Shown: piece by piece, positions 17,879 to 27,657 of the stretch
How positions within the stretch are numbered: position 1 is the first letter of the stretch
Layout of the letters: every line of letters starts with the position of its first letter
Source of the DNA: Microbacterium dauci
GTDB lineage: Bacteria; Actinomycetota; Actinomycetes; Actinomycetales; Microbacteriaceae
NCBI RefSeq assembly: GCF_030065535.1
Contig: NZ_JASJND010000002.1
Coordinates: 124,001-188,000 of the forward strand
DNA: 64,000 bases
Reading direction: 5' to 3'
Made by a program: the position numbers and the translations under genes
The notes under the pieces: generated by a model
The model's database searches: none
The model's input: the letters and a program-made list of their open reading frames with translations, nothing else
Told to the model about the DNA's origin: nothing

Positions 17879-18807
17879 GCACCCCCGCTCCCGGTGCCGT
17901 GATGCGCGGTGCCGTCGATCTCTCCTCGCTCCGCGGTCGATCGGACGCGCCGACCCCCGCGGCACAAGCGTCGGCTTCGGGTTCGGCTCCTGCACTTCCG
18001 TTGGTCTTCGACGCGACGGATGCCGATTTCGGTCAGGTCCTCGAGCTGTCGCGGACCGTCCCTGTAGTCGTGGACCTGTGGGCGGAGTGGTGTGGCCCGT
18101 GCAAGCAGCTCAGCCCCATCCTCGAGAAGCTGATCGCCGAGTTCGGTGGCCGCCTTGTGCTGGCCAAGGTCGATGTCGACGCGAACCCGCAGCTCGCGCA
18201 GAGCTTCCGCGCGCAGTCGATCCCGCTGGTCGTCGCCCTCGTCGCCGGACAGCCGGTGCAGATGTTCACCGGCGCCGTGCCCGAACAGCAGGTGCGCGAG
18301 GTCTTCACGCAGCTGCTGCAGTTGGCAGCCCAGCACGGTGTGACCGGCACGGTCCCGACCGGTCCCACCGAGGCGCCGGTCGAAGAACCGCCGCTGCCGC
18401 CGTTGCACCAAGAGGCCTTCGACGCGATCGAGCGGGGCGATTACAGCGCCGCGGCATCCGCGTACGAACGGGCCCTGGCCGAGAGACCCAAGGATGAGGA
18501 TGCGAAGGCCGGGCTCGCCCAGGTGCGCCTCCTCGGTCGCGTGCAGGACGTCGATCTGTCGGCCGCGCGCAGCGCAGCGGCATCCGCTCCACTCGATATT
18601 CCGGCGCAACTCACGGTCGCCGACCTCGACGTCGCAGGCGGGCACGTCGACGACGCGTTCGGGCGTCTGCTCGAGCTGTTCGCGGCGCTCGACCCGGACC
18701 ACCGAGCGCCGGTGCGCGAGCGCCTGCTCGAGCTGTTCGGGGTGGTCGGCGACGCCGACCCGCGCGTGCTCCGTGCGCGCGGACGGCTGGCCAGCCTCCT
18801 GTTCTGA
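17875..18807 (+). CDS. Thioredoxin-TPR protein (CnoX/YbbN-like)
   Basis: The 310-residue product has a disordered N-terminus (1-40), a thioredoxin domain (about 45-155) with a complete WCGPC redox motif, and a C-terminal helical TPR-like region including ERGDYSAAASAYERALAERPKDEDAKAGLAQVRLL (given by its ends; about residues 185-225). E. coli CnoX has this layout and protects clients for GroEL, but lacks the CxxC; here both cysteines are kept, so oxidoreductase activity is likely. It is coupled to the preceding envelope-protein gene. Confidence 0.88.
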   Translation: MSTPAPGAVMRGAVDLSSLRGRSDAPTPAAQASASGSAPALPLVFDATDADFGQVLELSRTVPVVVDLWAEWCGPCKQLSPILEKLIAEFGGRLVLAKVDVDANPQLAQSFRAQSIPLVVALVAGQPVQMFTGAVPEQQVREVFTQLLQLAAQHGVTGTVPTGPTEAPVEEPPLPPLHQEAFDAIERGDYSAAASAYERALAERPKDEDAKAGLAQVRLLGRVQDVDLSAARSAAASAPLDIPAQLTVADLDVAGGHVDDAFGRLLELFAALDPDHRAPVRERLLELFGVVGDADPRVLRARGRLASLLF

Positions 18808-18813
18808 GGTGGC

Positions 18814-20955
18814 TCAGCCGGCGCGGTGCCGGAGCCAGAGGACGCCCAGCGGTGGCAGCACGAGCCGGGTGTTCCCGTTCGCGTCGGTGCCGACACCGCC
18901 GAAGTTCCCGACGCCCGAGCCGCCGAACTCCTGCGCGTCGCTGTTGAGGATCTCTTCCCAGTGACCGGCGCCCGGGAGCGTCAGGTCCACGTCGTGGATC
19001 GGCGCGCCCGAGAAGTTGCACAGCACCACGACCGTGCCACCGTGGTGGTCGCGGCGGGCGAACCCGAGGATGTTCGTGTTCGGGGCGTGCGGGTACACCC
19101 TTGAGAATGCGGCGCCGTCGCTGTCACGCGACCACAGCGGCGCCTCGTCGCGGTACACGCCGTTGAGCGATCGCACGAAGTGCTGGAGTCCCGCGTGGGC
19201 GGGCTGATCGAGGAGCCACCAGTCGAGCTGACGCGCCTCGGACCATTCGGACATCTGCCCGAACTCCTGTCCCATGAACAGCAGCTGCTTGCCCGGGTGA
19301 CCCCACATGTAGGCGAGGAAGGCGCGGACGTTTGCCAGCTGCTGCCAGTGGTCGCCCGGCATCCGGGTGAACAGCGTCCCCTTGCCGTGAACGACCTCGT
19401 CATGGCTGATGGGAAGGACGAAGTTCTCGCTGAAGGCGTAGACGAACGAGAACGAGAGCTCTCCCTCATGGTGGGAGCGGTAGAGCGGATCACGACCGAT
19501 GTAGACGAGCGAGTCGTTCATCCAGCCCATGTTCCATTTGAAGCCGAAGCCGAGTCCGCCGTCGCTCGTCGGCGCGGTGACGCCGGGGAAGCTGGTCGAC
19601 TCCTCGGCGATCATCGCGACGCCCGGATAGCGCTTGTAGGCGGTCGCATTGACCTCCTGGAGGAAGCGGATCGCTTCGAGGTTCTCGCGCCCGCCGTACT
19701 GGTTGGGCTCCCATTCGCCGTGCTCGCGGGAGTAGTCGAGGTAGAGCATCGACGCGACGGCGTCGACGCGCAGTCCGTCGACGTGGAACTCCTCGAACCA
19801 GTACAGGGCGTTCGCAACGAGGAAGTTCCGCACCTCGTTCCGGCCGTAATCGAAGATGTAGGTGCCCCAGTCCTTGTGCTCGCCGCGGCGGGGATCGGGG
19901 TGCTCGTACAGCGGCGCTCCGTCGAATCGTGCCAGCGCAAAGGCGTCCTTGGGGAAGTGGCCGGGGACCCAGTCCATGATCACGCCGATGCCGGCCTGGT
20001 GCAGCCGGTCGATGAGGAAGCGGAGCTCGTCGGGCGAGCCGAACCGGCTCGTCGGCGCGTAGTATCCGCTCACCTGGTAGCCCCACGAGCCGCCGAACGG
20101 GTGCTCGGCCAACGGGAGGAACTCGACGTGGGTGAAGCCCATGTCGCCGACGTAATCGACGAGCGCGTCGGCGGCTTCGACGTAGCCGAGACCCTCACGC
20201 CACGAGCCGAGGTGCAGCTCGTAGGTCGACATGGGGGCATCGTGGACCGTGCGGGTGCCGCGGGCAGTGATCCACTCGTCGTCGGACCACGTGTAGGCGC
20301 TCTCGGTGACGACGGATGCCGTGGCGGGAGGCACTTCCGCCTGGCGCGCCATCGGGTCGGCCTTCTCGATCCAACGACCGTCGGCCGTGAGGATCTCGTA
20401 TTTGTACGTGGAGCCGGCCGCGAGTCCTGGGACGAACAGCTCCCATACGCCGCTCGAGCCGAGTGATCGCATCGCGTGCTGCGCGCCGTCCCAGCCGTTC
20501 AGGTCGCCGATGACGCGCACCGCGCGCGCGTTCGGCGCCCACACGGCGAACGACACGCCGCCCACGCCACCGTCGTAGTGCCGGACGTGCGATCCGAGCA
20601 CGGTCCACAGCTGCTCGTGCCTGCCCTCGCGGATCAGGTGGAGGTCGACCTCACCGAGCGTCGGGAGGTGCCGGTACGGGTCGTCGATCCGGTGCGGCGT
20701 GCCATCACCGTAGACCGTCACGAGGTCGTACGCCGCGGGCTGTCGCGCGGCGGTGCCTTCCCAGATCCCGTCGTGCACGTGTGCGAGCGCCGTCTCGGTA
20801 CCGTCTGCGGCGACAGCGGTGACCGACGATGCGAGCGGACGTCGCGCGCGGATGACCCATGTTCCGTCGACCTCGTGCGGGCCCAGCACGTCGTGCGGCG
20901 CGTGGAACGACCCCGCGGCGACGGCAGACAGGGTGCTGGAGTCGACGGCGCTCAT
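18814..20955 (-). CDS. glgB: 1,4-alpha-glucan branching enzyme
   Basis: GlgB introduces alpha-1,6 branches into linear alpha-glucan. The 713-residue GH13 protein has two N-terminal beta-sandwich regions (the second with SFAVWAPNARAVRVIGDLNGW), the (beta/alpha)8 barrel with the nucleophile Asp in DGLRVDAVASML (about residue 398), the acid/base Glu in MIAEEST, and ISHDEVVHGKG, plus a C-terminal sandwich. The start overlaps the glgE stop by four bases, so the two are co-translated. Confidence 0.97.
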   Translation of the reverse strand: MSAVDSSTLSAVAAGSFHAPHDVLGPHEVDGTWVIRARRPLASSVTAVAADGTETALAHVHDGIWEGTAARQPAAYDLVTVYGDGTPHRIDDPYRHLPTLGEVDLHLIREGRHEQLWTVLGSHVRHYDGGVGGVSFAVWAPNARAVRVIGDLNGWDGAQHAMRSLGSSGVWELFVPGLAAGSTYKYEILTADGRWIEKADPMARQAEVPPATASVVTESAYTWSDDEWITARGTRTVHDAPMSTYELHLGSWREGLGYVEAADALVDYVGDMGFTHVEFLPLAEHPFGGSWGYQVSGYYAPTSRFGSPDELRFLIDRLHQAGIGVIMDWVPGHFPKDAFALARFDGAPLYEHPDPRRGEHKDWGTYIFDYGRNEVRNFLVANALYWFEEFHVDGLRVDAVASMLYLDYSREHGEWEPNQYGGRENLEAIRFLQEVNATAYKRYPGVAMIAEESTSFPGVTAPTSDGGLGFGFKWNMGWMNDSLVYIGRDPLYRSHHEGELSFSFVYAFSENFVLPISHDEVVHGKGTLFTRMPGDHWQQLANVRAFLAYMWGHPGKQLLFMGQEFGQMSEWSEARQLDWWLLDQPAHAGLQHFVRSLNGVYRDEAPLWSRDSDGAAFSRVYPHAPNTNILGFARRDHHGGTVVVLCNFSGAPIHDVDLTLPGAGHWEEILNSDAQEFGGSGVGNFGGVGTDANGNTRLVLPPLGVLWLRHRAG

Positions 20956-23027
20956 GCCTGCGTCCTCACGGCGAGGATATGGACCGGTTCATGGAACGCG
21001 TCGAGTCGGACGTAGTTGTGCTCGCCCCAGGTCCACACGGCACCCGTGATGAGGTCCTCGACCTCGTACGCCTGTCCACGGGGGAGTCCCCACAGCGAAG
21101 AGTCGATGTGCACCGTCGTTTCGCGTGCCGAGTGCGGGTCGACGTTCGCGACCACGATGATCGTGTCCGCTTGCCCGGTGGGCGAGAGCGCGGCATCCAG
21201 GTGCTTCACGTACGCCAAGATGGCGTCGTCATCCGTCGCCTGCGCCGTGAAGGCACGAAGCTGTCGGAGTGCGGGATGCGCCCGACGGATCTCGTTGAGG
21301 CGCCGCAAGTACGGAGCGAGGGAGTCTCCGGATGCCTCGGCGCCGGCCCAGTCGCGGAACTTGTACTCGTACTTCTCGTTGTCGATGTTCTCTTCGGACC
21401 CCGGCCGGGCGACGTTCTCGAACAGCTCGTAGCCGGCGTAGACGCCGTAGCTCGCCCCCGCGGTCGCCGCGACCGCGGCGCGCACCTTGTACCCGGGCCG
21501 CCCACCGAACTGCAGGTACTCCGTGAGGATGTCCGGCGTGTTCACGAAGAGGTTCGGGCGCATGAAGTCGGCCGTGTCGTGGCTGATCCAGCCGAGGAAC
21601 TCCTCGAGTTCCGCCTTCGTGTTCCGCCACGTGAAGTAGGAGTAGCTCTGCTGGAAGCCGCCCTGCGCGAGGGCCTGCAGCGGCGCGGGACGGGTGAAGG
21701 CCTCGGCGAGGAATACCACGTCGGGAGCCTCAGCGTTGACGGTTGCGATCAGCCACTCCCAGAACTGCAGGGGCTTGGTGTGCGGGTTGTCGACGCGGAA
21801 GATCTGCACGCCCTGGGCGATCCAGTGCCGGACGATGCGGAGCACCTCGGCGCGGATCCCCTCGGGGTCGTTGTCGAAGTTGATCGGGTAGATGTCCTGG
21901 TACTTCTTCGGCGGGTTCTCGGCGTACGCGATCGACCCGTCGGGGAGCGTCGTGAACCACTCCGGATGCGCCGTCACCCACGGGTGATCCGGTGCCGCCT
22001 GGAGCGCGAGGTCGAGCGCGACCTCGAGTCCCACGTCCGATGCTGCGGCGACGAACGCGCGGAAGTCCTCGAGGGTCCCCAAGTCGGGGTGCACGGCGTC
22101 GTGCCCACCCGCGGACGATCCGATGGCCCACGGCGAGCCGGGGTCGCCCGGAACGGTCGTCAGCGTGTTGTTGGGGCCCTTCCGGTTCACCTCGCCGATC
22201 GGGTGGATCGGCGGGAGGTACACGACCTCGAAGCCCATGTCCGCGACGGCGGGCAGCCGGTCGGCTGCGGTACGGAACGTCCCGCTCTGCACGGTGCCGT
22301 CCGGTAGGCGGACCGCACCCTCGGAGCGGGGGAAGAACTCGTACCAGGCGCCGACGCCGGCGCGTTCCCGCTCGACGAGGAGCGCCTGTTCGTCGTGGAC
22401 GGAGACGAGGGACGCCACCGGCCGGTGAGCGAACGCGTCGGCGAGATGAGGATCGCGCACGATGATGAGGGCCGCTGCGTCGTCGACGGCAGCGTCCCGG
22501 AGTGCTTTGGCGGCGGCCTTGAGTGAAGTCTTCTCCGAGGTCGGTCGATCCTTCTCTGCCGCAGCCGTCGTGAACAGCTGCGCACCGATCTCGCGCATGA
22601 GTGGCGCATCGACACCCGCAGCGATCTTCAACTCGGCAGCGTGCTGCCAGGTCGCGAAATCGTCTGCGAAGGTCTCGAACCGGAACGTCCAGGTGCCCTG
22701 CTCGAGCGGTGCGACCGACACCGTCCACTGGTCATAGCCGTCGTGCAGTGGGCGGAGCCGGTGCAGCGTCGAGACGCCGCTCGGTGACGTGAGTCGGAGG
22801 TGCACGCCGATGCGGTCGTGGCCCTCGCGGAAGGCGGTGACCGTGAAGGGGACGGCTTCTCCGACTACCGCAGACGGCGCGAACCTCCCGCCTGGGACGC
22901 TCGGTCGGTGCGAGCCGATCGGCAGCCGCGCATTCCGCGTGGCGGGATCCTTCCTCGTCGAGGTTGCCGCCCGGAGGGGGATTTCGGCGGTGCTGCGGAC
23001 GGTCTGGTTCTGCGTCGTGGGAGCCAC
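20952..23027 (-). CDS. glgE: Maltose-1-phosphate maltosyltransferase GlgE
   Basis: GlgE extends alpha-1,4-glucan using maltose-1-phosphate. The 691-residue product has a beta-sandwich N-domain, a GH13_3 barrel with DMGFEVVYLPPIHPIGE, the family-specific RKGPNNTL loop, nucleophile Asp in IFRVDNPHTKP (about residue 411), acid/base Glu in FLAEAF, and the PGYKVRAAVAATAG region. Neither TreS/Pep2 nor GlgC/GlgM, which make maltose-1-phosphate, is in the window. GTG start; its own -10 (TAGGTT) lies six bases upstream although glgX precedes it. Confidence 0.96.
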   Translation of the reverse strand: MAPTTQNQTVRSTAEIPLRAATSTRKDPATRNARLPIGSHRPSVPGGRFAPSAVVGEAVPFTVTAFREGHDRIGVHLRLTSPSGVSTLHRLRPLHDGYDQWTVSVAPLEQGTWTFRFETFADDFATWQHAAELKIAAGVDAPLMREIGAQLFTTAAAEKDRPTSEKTSLKAAAKALRDAAVDDAAALIIVRDPHLADAFAHRPVASLVSVHDEQALLVERERAGVGAWYEFFPRSEGAVRLPDGTVQSGTFRTAADRLPAVADMGFEVVYLPPIHPIGEVNRKGPNNTLTTVPGDPGSPWAIGSSAGGHDAVHPDLGTLEDFRAFVAAASDVGLEVALDLALQAAPDHPWVTAHPEWFTTLPDGSIAYAENPPKKYQDIYPINFDNDPEGIRAEVLRIVRHWIAQGVQIFRVDNPHTKPLQFWEWLIATVNAEAPDVVFLAEAFTRPAPLQALAQGGFQQSYSYFTWRNTKAELEEFLGWISHDTADFMRPNLFVNTPDILTEYLQFGGRPGYKVRAAVAATAGASYGVYAGYELFENVARPGSEENIDNEKYEYKFRDWAGAEASGDSLAPYLRRLNEIRRAHPALRQLRAFTAQATDDDAILAYVKHLDAALSPTGQADTIIVVANVDPHSARETTVHIDSSLWGLPRGQAYEVEDLITGAVWTWGEHNYVRLDAFHEPVHILAVRTQA

Positions 23028-23033
23028 GTTCCG

Positions 23034-23039
23034 AACCTA
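23034..23039 (-). promoter_or_regulatory. -10 element TAGGTT, leaderless start of glgE
   Basis: On the minus strand TAGGTT is followed by CGGAAC and the GTG of glgE. It lies in the 66-base glgX-glgE gap, so glgE-glgB can probably be transcribed without glgX. Confidence 0.6.
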
Positions 23040-23093
23040 CCGGGCGCCCCCCGACCTCGGGAACCGCTTGACTTCCTTCGCCGGGCGCGACAG

Positions 23094-25181
23094 TCAGGTC
23101 GCGCGGAACAGCCGCATTGAGGTGCCCGGCATCGCGACCACCGCGCCGGGTGCGAAGTCTGGCGCGACGCCGCCGGGTCGCTCGTCCGCACTCGACCAGA
23201 GCGACTCGTACCGTGACACACCCTCAAGCGCGGGCAGCACGACGTCGATCGGCTGCTCCCGGCCGTGCACGATGAGCAGGATCCGATTGGGGGCCTCGTG
23301 CTCCGGGGTGGACTGCGCGACGTACTGGAGGGTGCGATGCGAGGCATCCGTCCACCGCTCGATCGACATCGTGTCGCCGTGCTCGTCGTACCAGTCGATG
23401 ACCGACGCGCTCGGAACCTCGCGTTCCGCGTGCGCGAAGCGGACGGGCCGGAGCGCAGGATTGTCGCGGCGCAGGCGCGTCAGCTCGGCGACGTGCGCGA
23501 ACAGGTTCTCTTGCCAGTCCTCGTGCTGCCACGACATCCAGGTCAACGAGGAGTCATGGCAGTACGCGTTGTTGTTCCCGCGCTGGGTTCGGGCGAACTC
23601 GTCGCCCGCAGTGAGCATCGGGACTCCGGCCGATAGCAACAGCGTCCCGAGCAGGTTCCGCATCGCCTTCCGGCGCGTCGCGAGGATCCGCTCGTCTTCC
23701 GTCCGGCCCTCGGCGCCGTGATTGAACGAGCGGTTCGTGTCCGCGCCGTCGCGGCCATTCTCGCCGTTGCCCAGATTGTGCTTGACGTCGTACGAGACGA
23801 GATCACGGAGCGTGAAGCCGTCGTGTGCGGTGACGAAGTTCACGCTGGCGAGCGGACCGCGCTCCGCCGAGAACGTGTTCGCCGAACCGGCGAGCCGCGT
23901 CGCGAAACCGCCGATTCCGACCGGCGTGGTCTCTGCGCGGCGGGCGTAGTCGATGTCACTCAGCCAGAAGTTGCGCACCCGGTCGCGGTACCGGTCGTTC
24001 CATTCGCTCCACCCGTCGCCGAAGTTCCCCGTCTGCCAGCCGCCCATGCCGACATCCCAGGGCTCGGCGATCATCTTCACGCCTGCGAGCGCAGGGTCAT
24101 CGACGATCGCGCGGATGAGTGGATGCTCGGGGGAGTAGCTGTGCGTCGCATCGCGTCCGAGTGTCGGGGCGAGGTCGAACCGGAAGCCGTCGATCTGCAC
24201 CTCGTTCGCCCAGTAGCGGAGCGAGTCCAGCACGAGCCTGGCGGGCCCGGCCACCGCGGTGTTGACGGAGTTTCCGCATCCGGTGACATCGATGTATGTG
24301 CCGTCGTCGTGCTGCCGGTAATAGGCGCGATTGTCGAGCCCCCGGAAGCTCGAGCGCGGCTCACCGAGCCCCTGCTCGGACGTGTGGTTGTAGACGACGT
24401 CGAGGATCACCTCGATGCCTGCCGCGTGGAGGAGTTTGACCATGCCCTTCACCTCGCGCAGCACCGCACTCGCACCCTCGGCCTGCGCAGCGGCGGTCGC
24501 GTACGCGGCGTGCGGCGCGAAGAACGCGACCGAGTTGTACCCCCAGTAGTTGGTGAGGCCCAGCTGCAGGAGCCGCGGCTCGCTCGTGAACGCGTGCACC
24601 GGGAGGAGCTCGACCGCCGTCACCCCGAGCCGGTGGAAATGGTCGATCATCGCCGGGTGCGCCAGACCGGCGTACGTCCCATGCAGTGCGGCGGGCACGT
24701 CCGGATGCCGCTTCGTGAGGCCCTTCACGTGCGCTTCGTAGATCACGGTCCGATCCAATGGTGTCGCCGGCTTCACGACGCCACCCCAGTCGAAGCCCTC
24801 GTCGACGACGGCCGACCGCCAGGAACCCAGTCCCGGCATTGCGAGCCCGCGCGCGTACGGGTCGATCAGGAGGGTCGCCGGGTTGAACGTCATGCCCGCA
24901 CCGTGCGGGCCGTCCACACGGACGGCGTAGTGCGCGCCGACGGTGAGGGCGGGGGTCGTGACCGACCACACGCCACCGCCGACCGCTTCGAGTGGGATGA
25001 CGTCCGTGATCCAGTCGAGATCGCTCTCGTCGAAGATCACGAGCTCCACGGCGCTGGCGTGCGCCGACCAGACGCGGAGCGTGCCGCCGTGATCGTGCAG
25101 CCGCACGCCGAGGTCGTCGAACGCGGGGGAGTGGAGCTCGGTCGCGGGTGCCAGCAGCGGTCCGGTCTGCACGGAATCCAT
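23094..25181 (-). CDS. glgX: Glycogen debranching enzyme GlgX (isoamylase type)
   Basis: GlgX hydrolyses alpha-1,6 branches of glycogen limit dextrins. The 695-residue GH13_11 product has an N-terminal CBM48-like domain and the barrel with NYWGYNSVAFFAPHAAYA, VILDVVYNHTSEQG, nucleophile Asp in DGFRFDLAPTLGRD, Glu in MIAEPWDVGMGGW, and FVTAHDGFTL. The much longer open frame upstream is a shadow; the start at 25181 (MDSVQTGPLL) fits a TACTGT -10 seven bases before it. First gene of the glgX-glgE-glgB group. Confidence 0.95.
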   Translation of the reverse strand: MDSVQTGPLLAPATELHSPAFDDLGVRLHDHGGTLRVWSAHASAVELVIFDESDLDWITDVIPLEAVGGGVWSVTTPALTVGAHYAVRVDGPHGAGMTFNPATLLIDPYARGLAMPGLGSWRSAVVDEGFDWGGVVKPATPLDRTVIYEAHVKGLTKRHPDVPAALHGTYAGLAHPAMIDHFHRLGVTAVELLPVHAFTSEPRLLQLGLTNYWGYNSVAFFAPHAAYATAAAQAEGASAVLREVKGMVKLLHAAGIEVILDVVYNHTSEQGLGEPRSSFRGLDNRAYYRQHDDGTYIDVTGCGNSVNTAVAGPARLVLDSLRYWANEVQIDGFRFDLAPTLGRDATHSYSPEHPLIRAIVDDPALAGVKMIAEPWDVGMGGWQTGNFGDGWSEWNDRYRDRVRNFWLSDIDYARRAETTPVGIGGFATRLAGSANTFSAERGPLASVNFVTAHDGFTLRDLVSYDVKHNLGNGENGRDGADTNRSFNHGAEGRTEDERILATRRKAMRNLLGTLLLSAGVPMLTAGDEFARTQRGNNNAYCHDSSLTWMSWQHEDWQENLFAHVAELTRLRRDNPALRPVRFAHAEREVPSASVIDWYDEHGDTMSIERWTDASHRTLQYVAQSTPEHEAPNRILLIVHGREQPIDVVLPALEGVSRYESLWSSADERPGGVAPDFAPGAVVAMPGTSMRLFRAT

Positions 25182-25187
25182 GCGATC

Positions 25188-25194
25188 TACAGTA
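25188..25194. promoter_or_regulatory. Shared back-to-back -10 elements for glgX and the cysteine desulfurase
   Basis: The palindrome-like CTACAGTAG reads TACAGT on the plus strand (25188-25193) and TACTGT on the minus strand (25194-25189). The minus reading is seven bases from the glgX ATG (leaderless); the plus reading would start transcription near 25200, ahead of the GGAGGG ribosome-binding site of the cysteine desulfurase. Confidence 0.6.
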
Positions 25195-25233
25195 GTGACG
25201 ACGACATCGGCACTCGCACGGAGGGACCACGCC

Positions 25234-26418
25234 ATGGCGACGTACCTCGACCACGCGGCGTCGACCCCGCTGCGGCCGGAGGCGCGGGATGCGTGGGTCG
25301 CGGCATCCGAGTTGGTCGGGAACGCCTCCTCGGTGCACGGTGCCGGGCAGGCGTTGCGGAGGCTCCTCGAGGACTCGCGTGAACGCATCGCCGCGACGCT
25401 CGGTTGCGATCCGATTGAAGTCGTCTTCACCTCGGGTGGCACCGAGTCGGTGAACCTCGCGATCCAGGGCCTGTGGCACGCTCGCGCCGTGGGTCGCAAC
25501 ACCATCGTGCTGCCCGACGGCGAACACCACGCGTCGCTCGACACCGTCGCGTGGCTCGCGAAGACGCAGCGTGCGGAGGTCCGCTCCGTCGCGCTCCTCC
25601 CCGATGGACGCATCGACGTCGATGCCTTCCGGCGGACGCTGCCGGATGCCGCACTCGCCACCGCCCTCTTCGCGAACAACGAGGTCGGCACGATCAACCC
25701 CGTGGCGGACCTCGCTTCGGCCGCGACCGATGCCAACGTCCCGCTGCACCTCGATGCCGTCGGTGCAGTCGCCCACCTGCCGATCGACTTCGCAGCACTC
25801 CGCGGCGGGCACCGCGCCCCGACCGGTCTCGTCGCGCTCAGCATCTCCGGGCACAAGGTCGGTGCGCCGGTCGGCACCGGTGCCCTTGTCGTTTCGCGAC
25901 TCGCGAAGCTCGAAGCACTGCTCCACGGTGGCGGACAACAGCGCGGGCTTCGCTCCGGCACACAGGACGTCGCGGGGGCCGCGGCGCTCGCGATCGCACT
26001 GGAGCGCAGCGCGAGCGACCGCGACGTCGAGACGCCGAGACTGACCGCCCTCGCCGAGCGCCTGCGCCGCGGCATCCGCTCGGCCGTTCCGGATGCCGCG
26101 TTCCTCGGTGCCGAGCACGACCGGCTGCCCGGGCACGTACACGTCCTCTTCCCCGGCGCGCTGGGGGAGACGCTCCTGTTCCTGCTCGACCAGCGCCACG
26201 TGCACGTTTCGACCGGGTCCGCGTGCCAGGCCGGGGTCACCGAACCCTCGCACGTCGTGCTCGCCCTCGGGCGTGATGAGCGGGATGCGCGTTCGGTCCT
26301 CCGGATCACGCTCGGGCGGACGACCACCGGCGCCGACGTCGACCGGCTGCTCGAGGCGCTGCCCGACGCGTACGCGCGGGCCGTGGCATCCAGCGCCCGT
26401 GGAGCCGCCCGCTCGTAG
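25234..26418 (+). CDS. Cysteine desulfurase (NifS/IscS-like)
   Basis: A pyridoxal-phosphate enzyme that moves sulfur from cysteine to its own active-site Cys as persulfide. The 394-residue product has the cofactor lysine in [12 protein letters not shown] (Lys208), cofactor-stacking His99 in GEHHAS, and the active-site cysteine in STGSACQAG (Cys331). The ATG at 25234 has GGAGGG eight bases before it; longer in-frame starts lack one. It is ten bases from mnmA, so it is probably the sulfur donor for tRNA 2-thiolation as well as other pathways. Confidence 0.93.
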   Translation: MATYLDHAASTPLRPEARDAWVAASELVGNASSVHGAGQALRRLLEDSRERIAATLGCDPIEVVFTSGGTESVNLAIQGLWHARAVGRNTIVLPDGEHHASLDTVAWLAKTQRAEVRSVALLPDGRIDVDAFRRTLPDAALATALFANNEVGTINPVADLASAATDANVPLHLDAVGAVAHLPIDFAALRGGHRAPTGLVALSISGHKVGAPVGTGALVVSRLAKLEALLHGGGQQRGLRSGTQDVAGAAALAIALERSASDRDVETPRLTALAERLRRGIRSAVPDAAFLGAEHDRLPGHVHVLFPGALGETLLFLLDQRHVHVSTGSACQAGVTEPSHVVLALGRDERDARSVLRITLGRTTTGADVDRLLEALPDAYARAVASSARGAARS

Positions 26419-26421
26419 ACT
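26416..26421 (+). promoter_or_regulatory. -10 element TAGACT, leaderless start of mnmA
   Basis: TAGACT straddles the cysteine desulfurase stop codon (TAG at 26416-26418) and is seven bases from the mnmA ATG. The stop codon itself supplies the first half of the hexamer. Confidence 0.6.
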
Positions 26422-26428
26422 TGACCGC

Positions 26429-27526
26429 ATGCGAGTACTGGCGGCGATGAGCGGTGGGGTCGATTCCGCAGTGGCGGCGGCCCGTGCGGTCGATGCCGGC
26501 CACGACGTCGTCGGCGTGCACCTCGCGCTCTCGCGCGCCGGTGGCACGCTCCGTACCGGGAGCCGCGGGTGCTGCACCATCGAGGATGCAATGGACGCCC
26601 GCCGCGCCGCCGACCTTCTCGGCATCCCGTTCTACGTCTGGGACTTCTCGGAGCGCTTCCGCGAAGACGTGATCGCGGATTTCATCGACGAATACCGCGC
26701 GGGTCGTACGCCGAACCCCTGTATGCGCTGCAACGAGAAGATCAAGTTCGCAGCACTCCTCGAGCGCGCGCTCGAGCTCGGTTTCGACGCGGTGTGCACC
26801 GGGCACTACGCGACGCTCATCGACACCGAGACCGGTCGTGAGCTGCACCGCGCCTCGGACGAGGCCAAGGATCAGTCCTACGTGCTCGGCGTCCTCACCG
26901 CTGAACAGCTCGCACACACCTACTTCCCGCTCGGCACGACCCCATCGAAGGCGGTCGTGCGCGCTGAGGCCGCCGAGCGCGGCCTGACCGTCGCGCAGAA
27001 GCCCGATAGCCACGACATCTGCTTCATCCCCGACGGCGACACCCGCGGCTGGCTCGCCGAGAAGGTCGGGGCCGAACAGGGCGACATCCTCGACCGGGAC
27101 GGCGCGGTCGTCGGCCGCCACGAGGGTGCGCACGCGTTCACCGTCGGGCAGCGGCGTGGCCTGCAGCTTGGCGTGCCCGCAGCCGACGGGAAGCCCCGCT
27201 TCGTGCTGGAGGTCCGCCCGATCAACAACACCGTCGTCGTGGGGCCGAAGGAGGCGCTTGCGACCGCGGAGATCGCCGGCGACCGGATGAGCTGGGCCGG
27301 GCGTGCACCGGATGCCGCGTCCTTCGCCTGCCACGTGCAGATCCGCGCCCACGCCGAGCCGGTTCCCGCGCAGGCGACGTTCACGGACGGCGAGCTGCGG
27401 GTCGTGCCCGACGAACCGTTCGACGGCGTCGCGCCCGGCCAGACCGCGGTGCTCTACGACGGCACGCGGGTGATCGGTCAGTTCACGATCGCGTCGACCG
27501 TGTCTGCCGTTCTCGTCGACGCCTGA
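26429..27526 (+). CDS. mnmA: tRNA-specific 2-thiouridylase MnmA
   Basis: MnmA installs the 2-thio group on U34 of tRNA Lys, Glu and Gln. The 365-residue product has the PP-loop [10 protein letters not shown] near the N-terminus, the catalytic cysteine in [12 protein letters not shown] (Cys101), the second catalytic cysteine in [11 protein letters not shown], and the C-terminal beta-barrels. The cysteine desulfurase immediately upstream is a natural sulfur supplier. The 3' end faces the remnant of an oxidoreductase gene on the other strand. Confidence 0.97.
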   Translation: MRVLAAMSGGVDSAVAAARAVDAGHDVVGVHLALSRAGGTLRTGSRGCCTIEDAMDARRAADLLGIPFYVWDFSERFREDVIADFIDEYRAGRTPNPCMRCNEKIKFAALLERALELGFDAVCTGHYATLIDTETGRELHRASDEAKDQSYVLGVLTAEQLAHTYFPLGTTPSKAVVRAEAAERGLTVAQKPDSHDICFIPDGDTRGWLAEKVGAEQGDILDRDGAVVGRHEGAHAFTVGQRRGLQLGVPAADGKPRFVLEVRPINNTVVVGPKEALATAEIAGDRMSWAGRAPDAASFACHVQIRAHAEPVPAQATFTDGELRVVPDEPFDGVAPGQTAVLYDGTRVIGQFTIASTVSAVLVDA

Positions 27527-27657
27527 CCCTCGTGGTCGCTGCCACGTCGCGGAGCGCTGCCTCGAGATCGGTGCGCTGGAACCGGTAGCCGGCCCCGGTG
27601 AGGCGCTCCGGGAGTACCCACCGACTCTTGAGGACGAGCTCCGGCTCGGTGCGCAGC

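Noticed and set aside
16037..17995. 652-codon frame opposite the envelope-protein gene
   Set aside because: Arg/Asp-rich shadow composition; the plus strand has signal segments, codon bias and a 4-bp overlap with the next gene.
23094..26591. Open frame of 1165 codons on the minus strand upstream of and including glgX
   Set aside because: The part above 25181 is antisense to the cysteine desulfurase, which has full PLP-enzyme motifs; glgX homology begins only at 25181. High G+C leaves long empty frames.
24361..26625. Long Arg-rich frame (754 codons) on the minus strand
   Set aside because: Composition is typical of a shadow frame (runs of Arg, Gly, Pro) and it overlaps glgX and the desulfurase in other frames.
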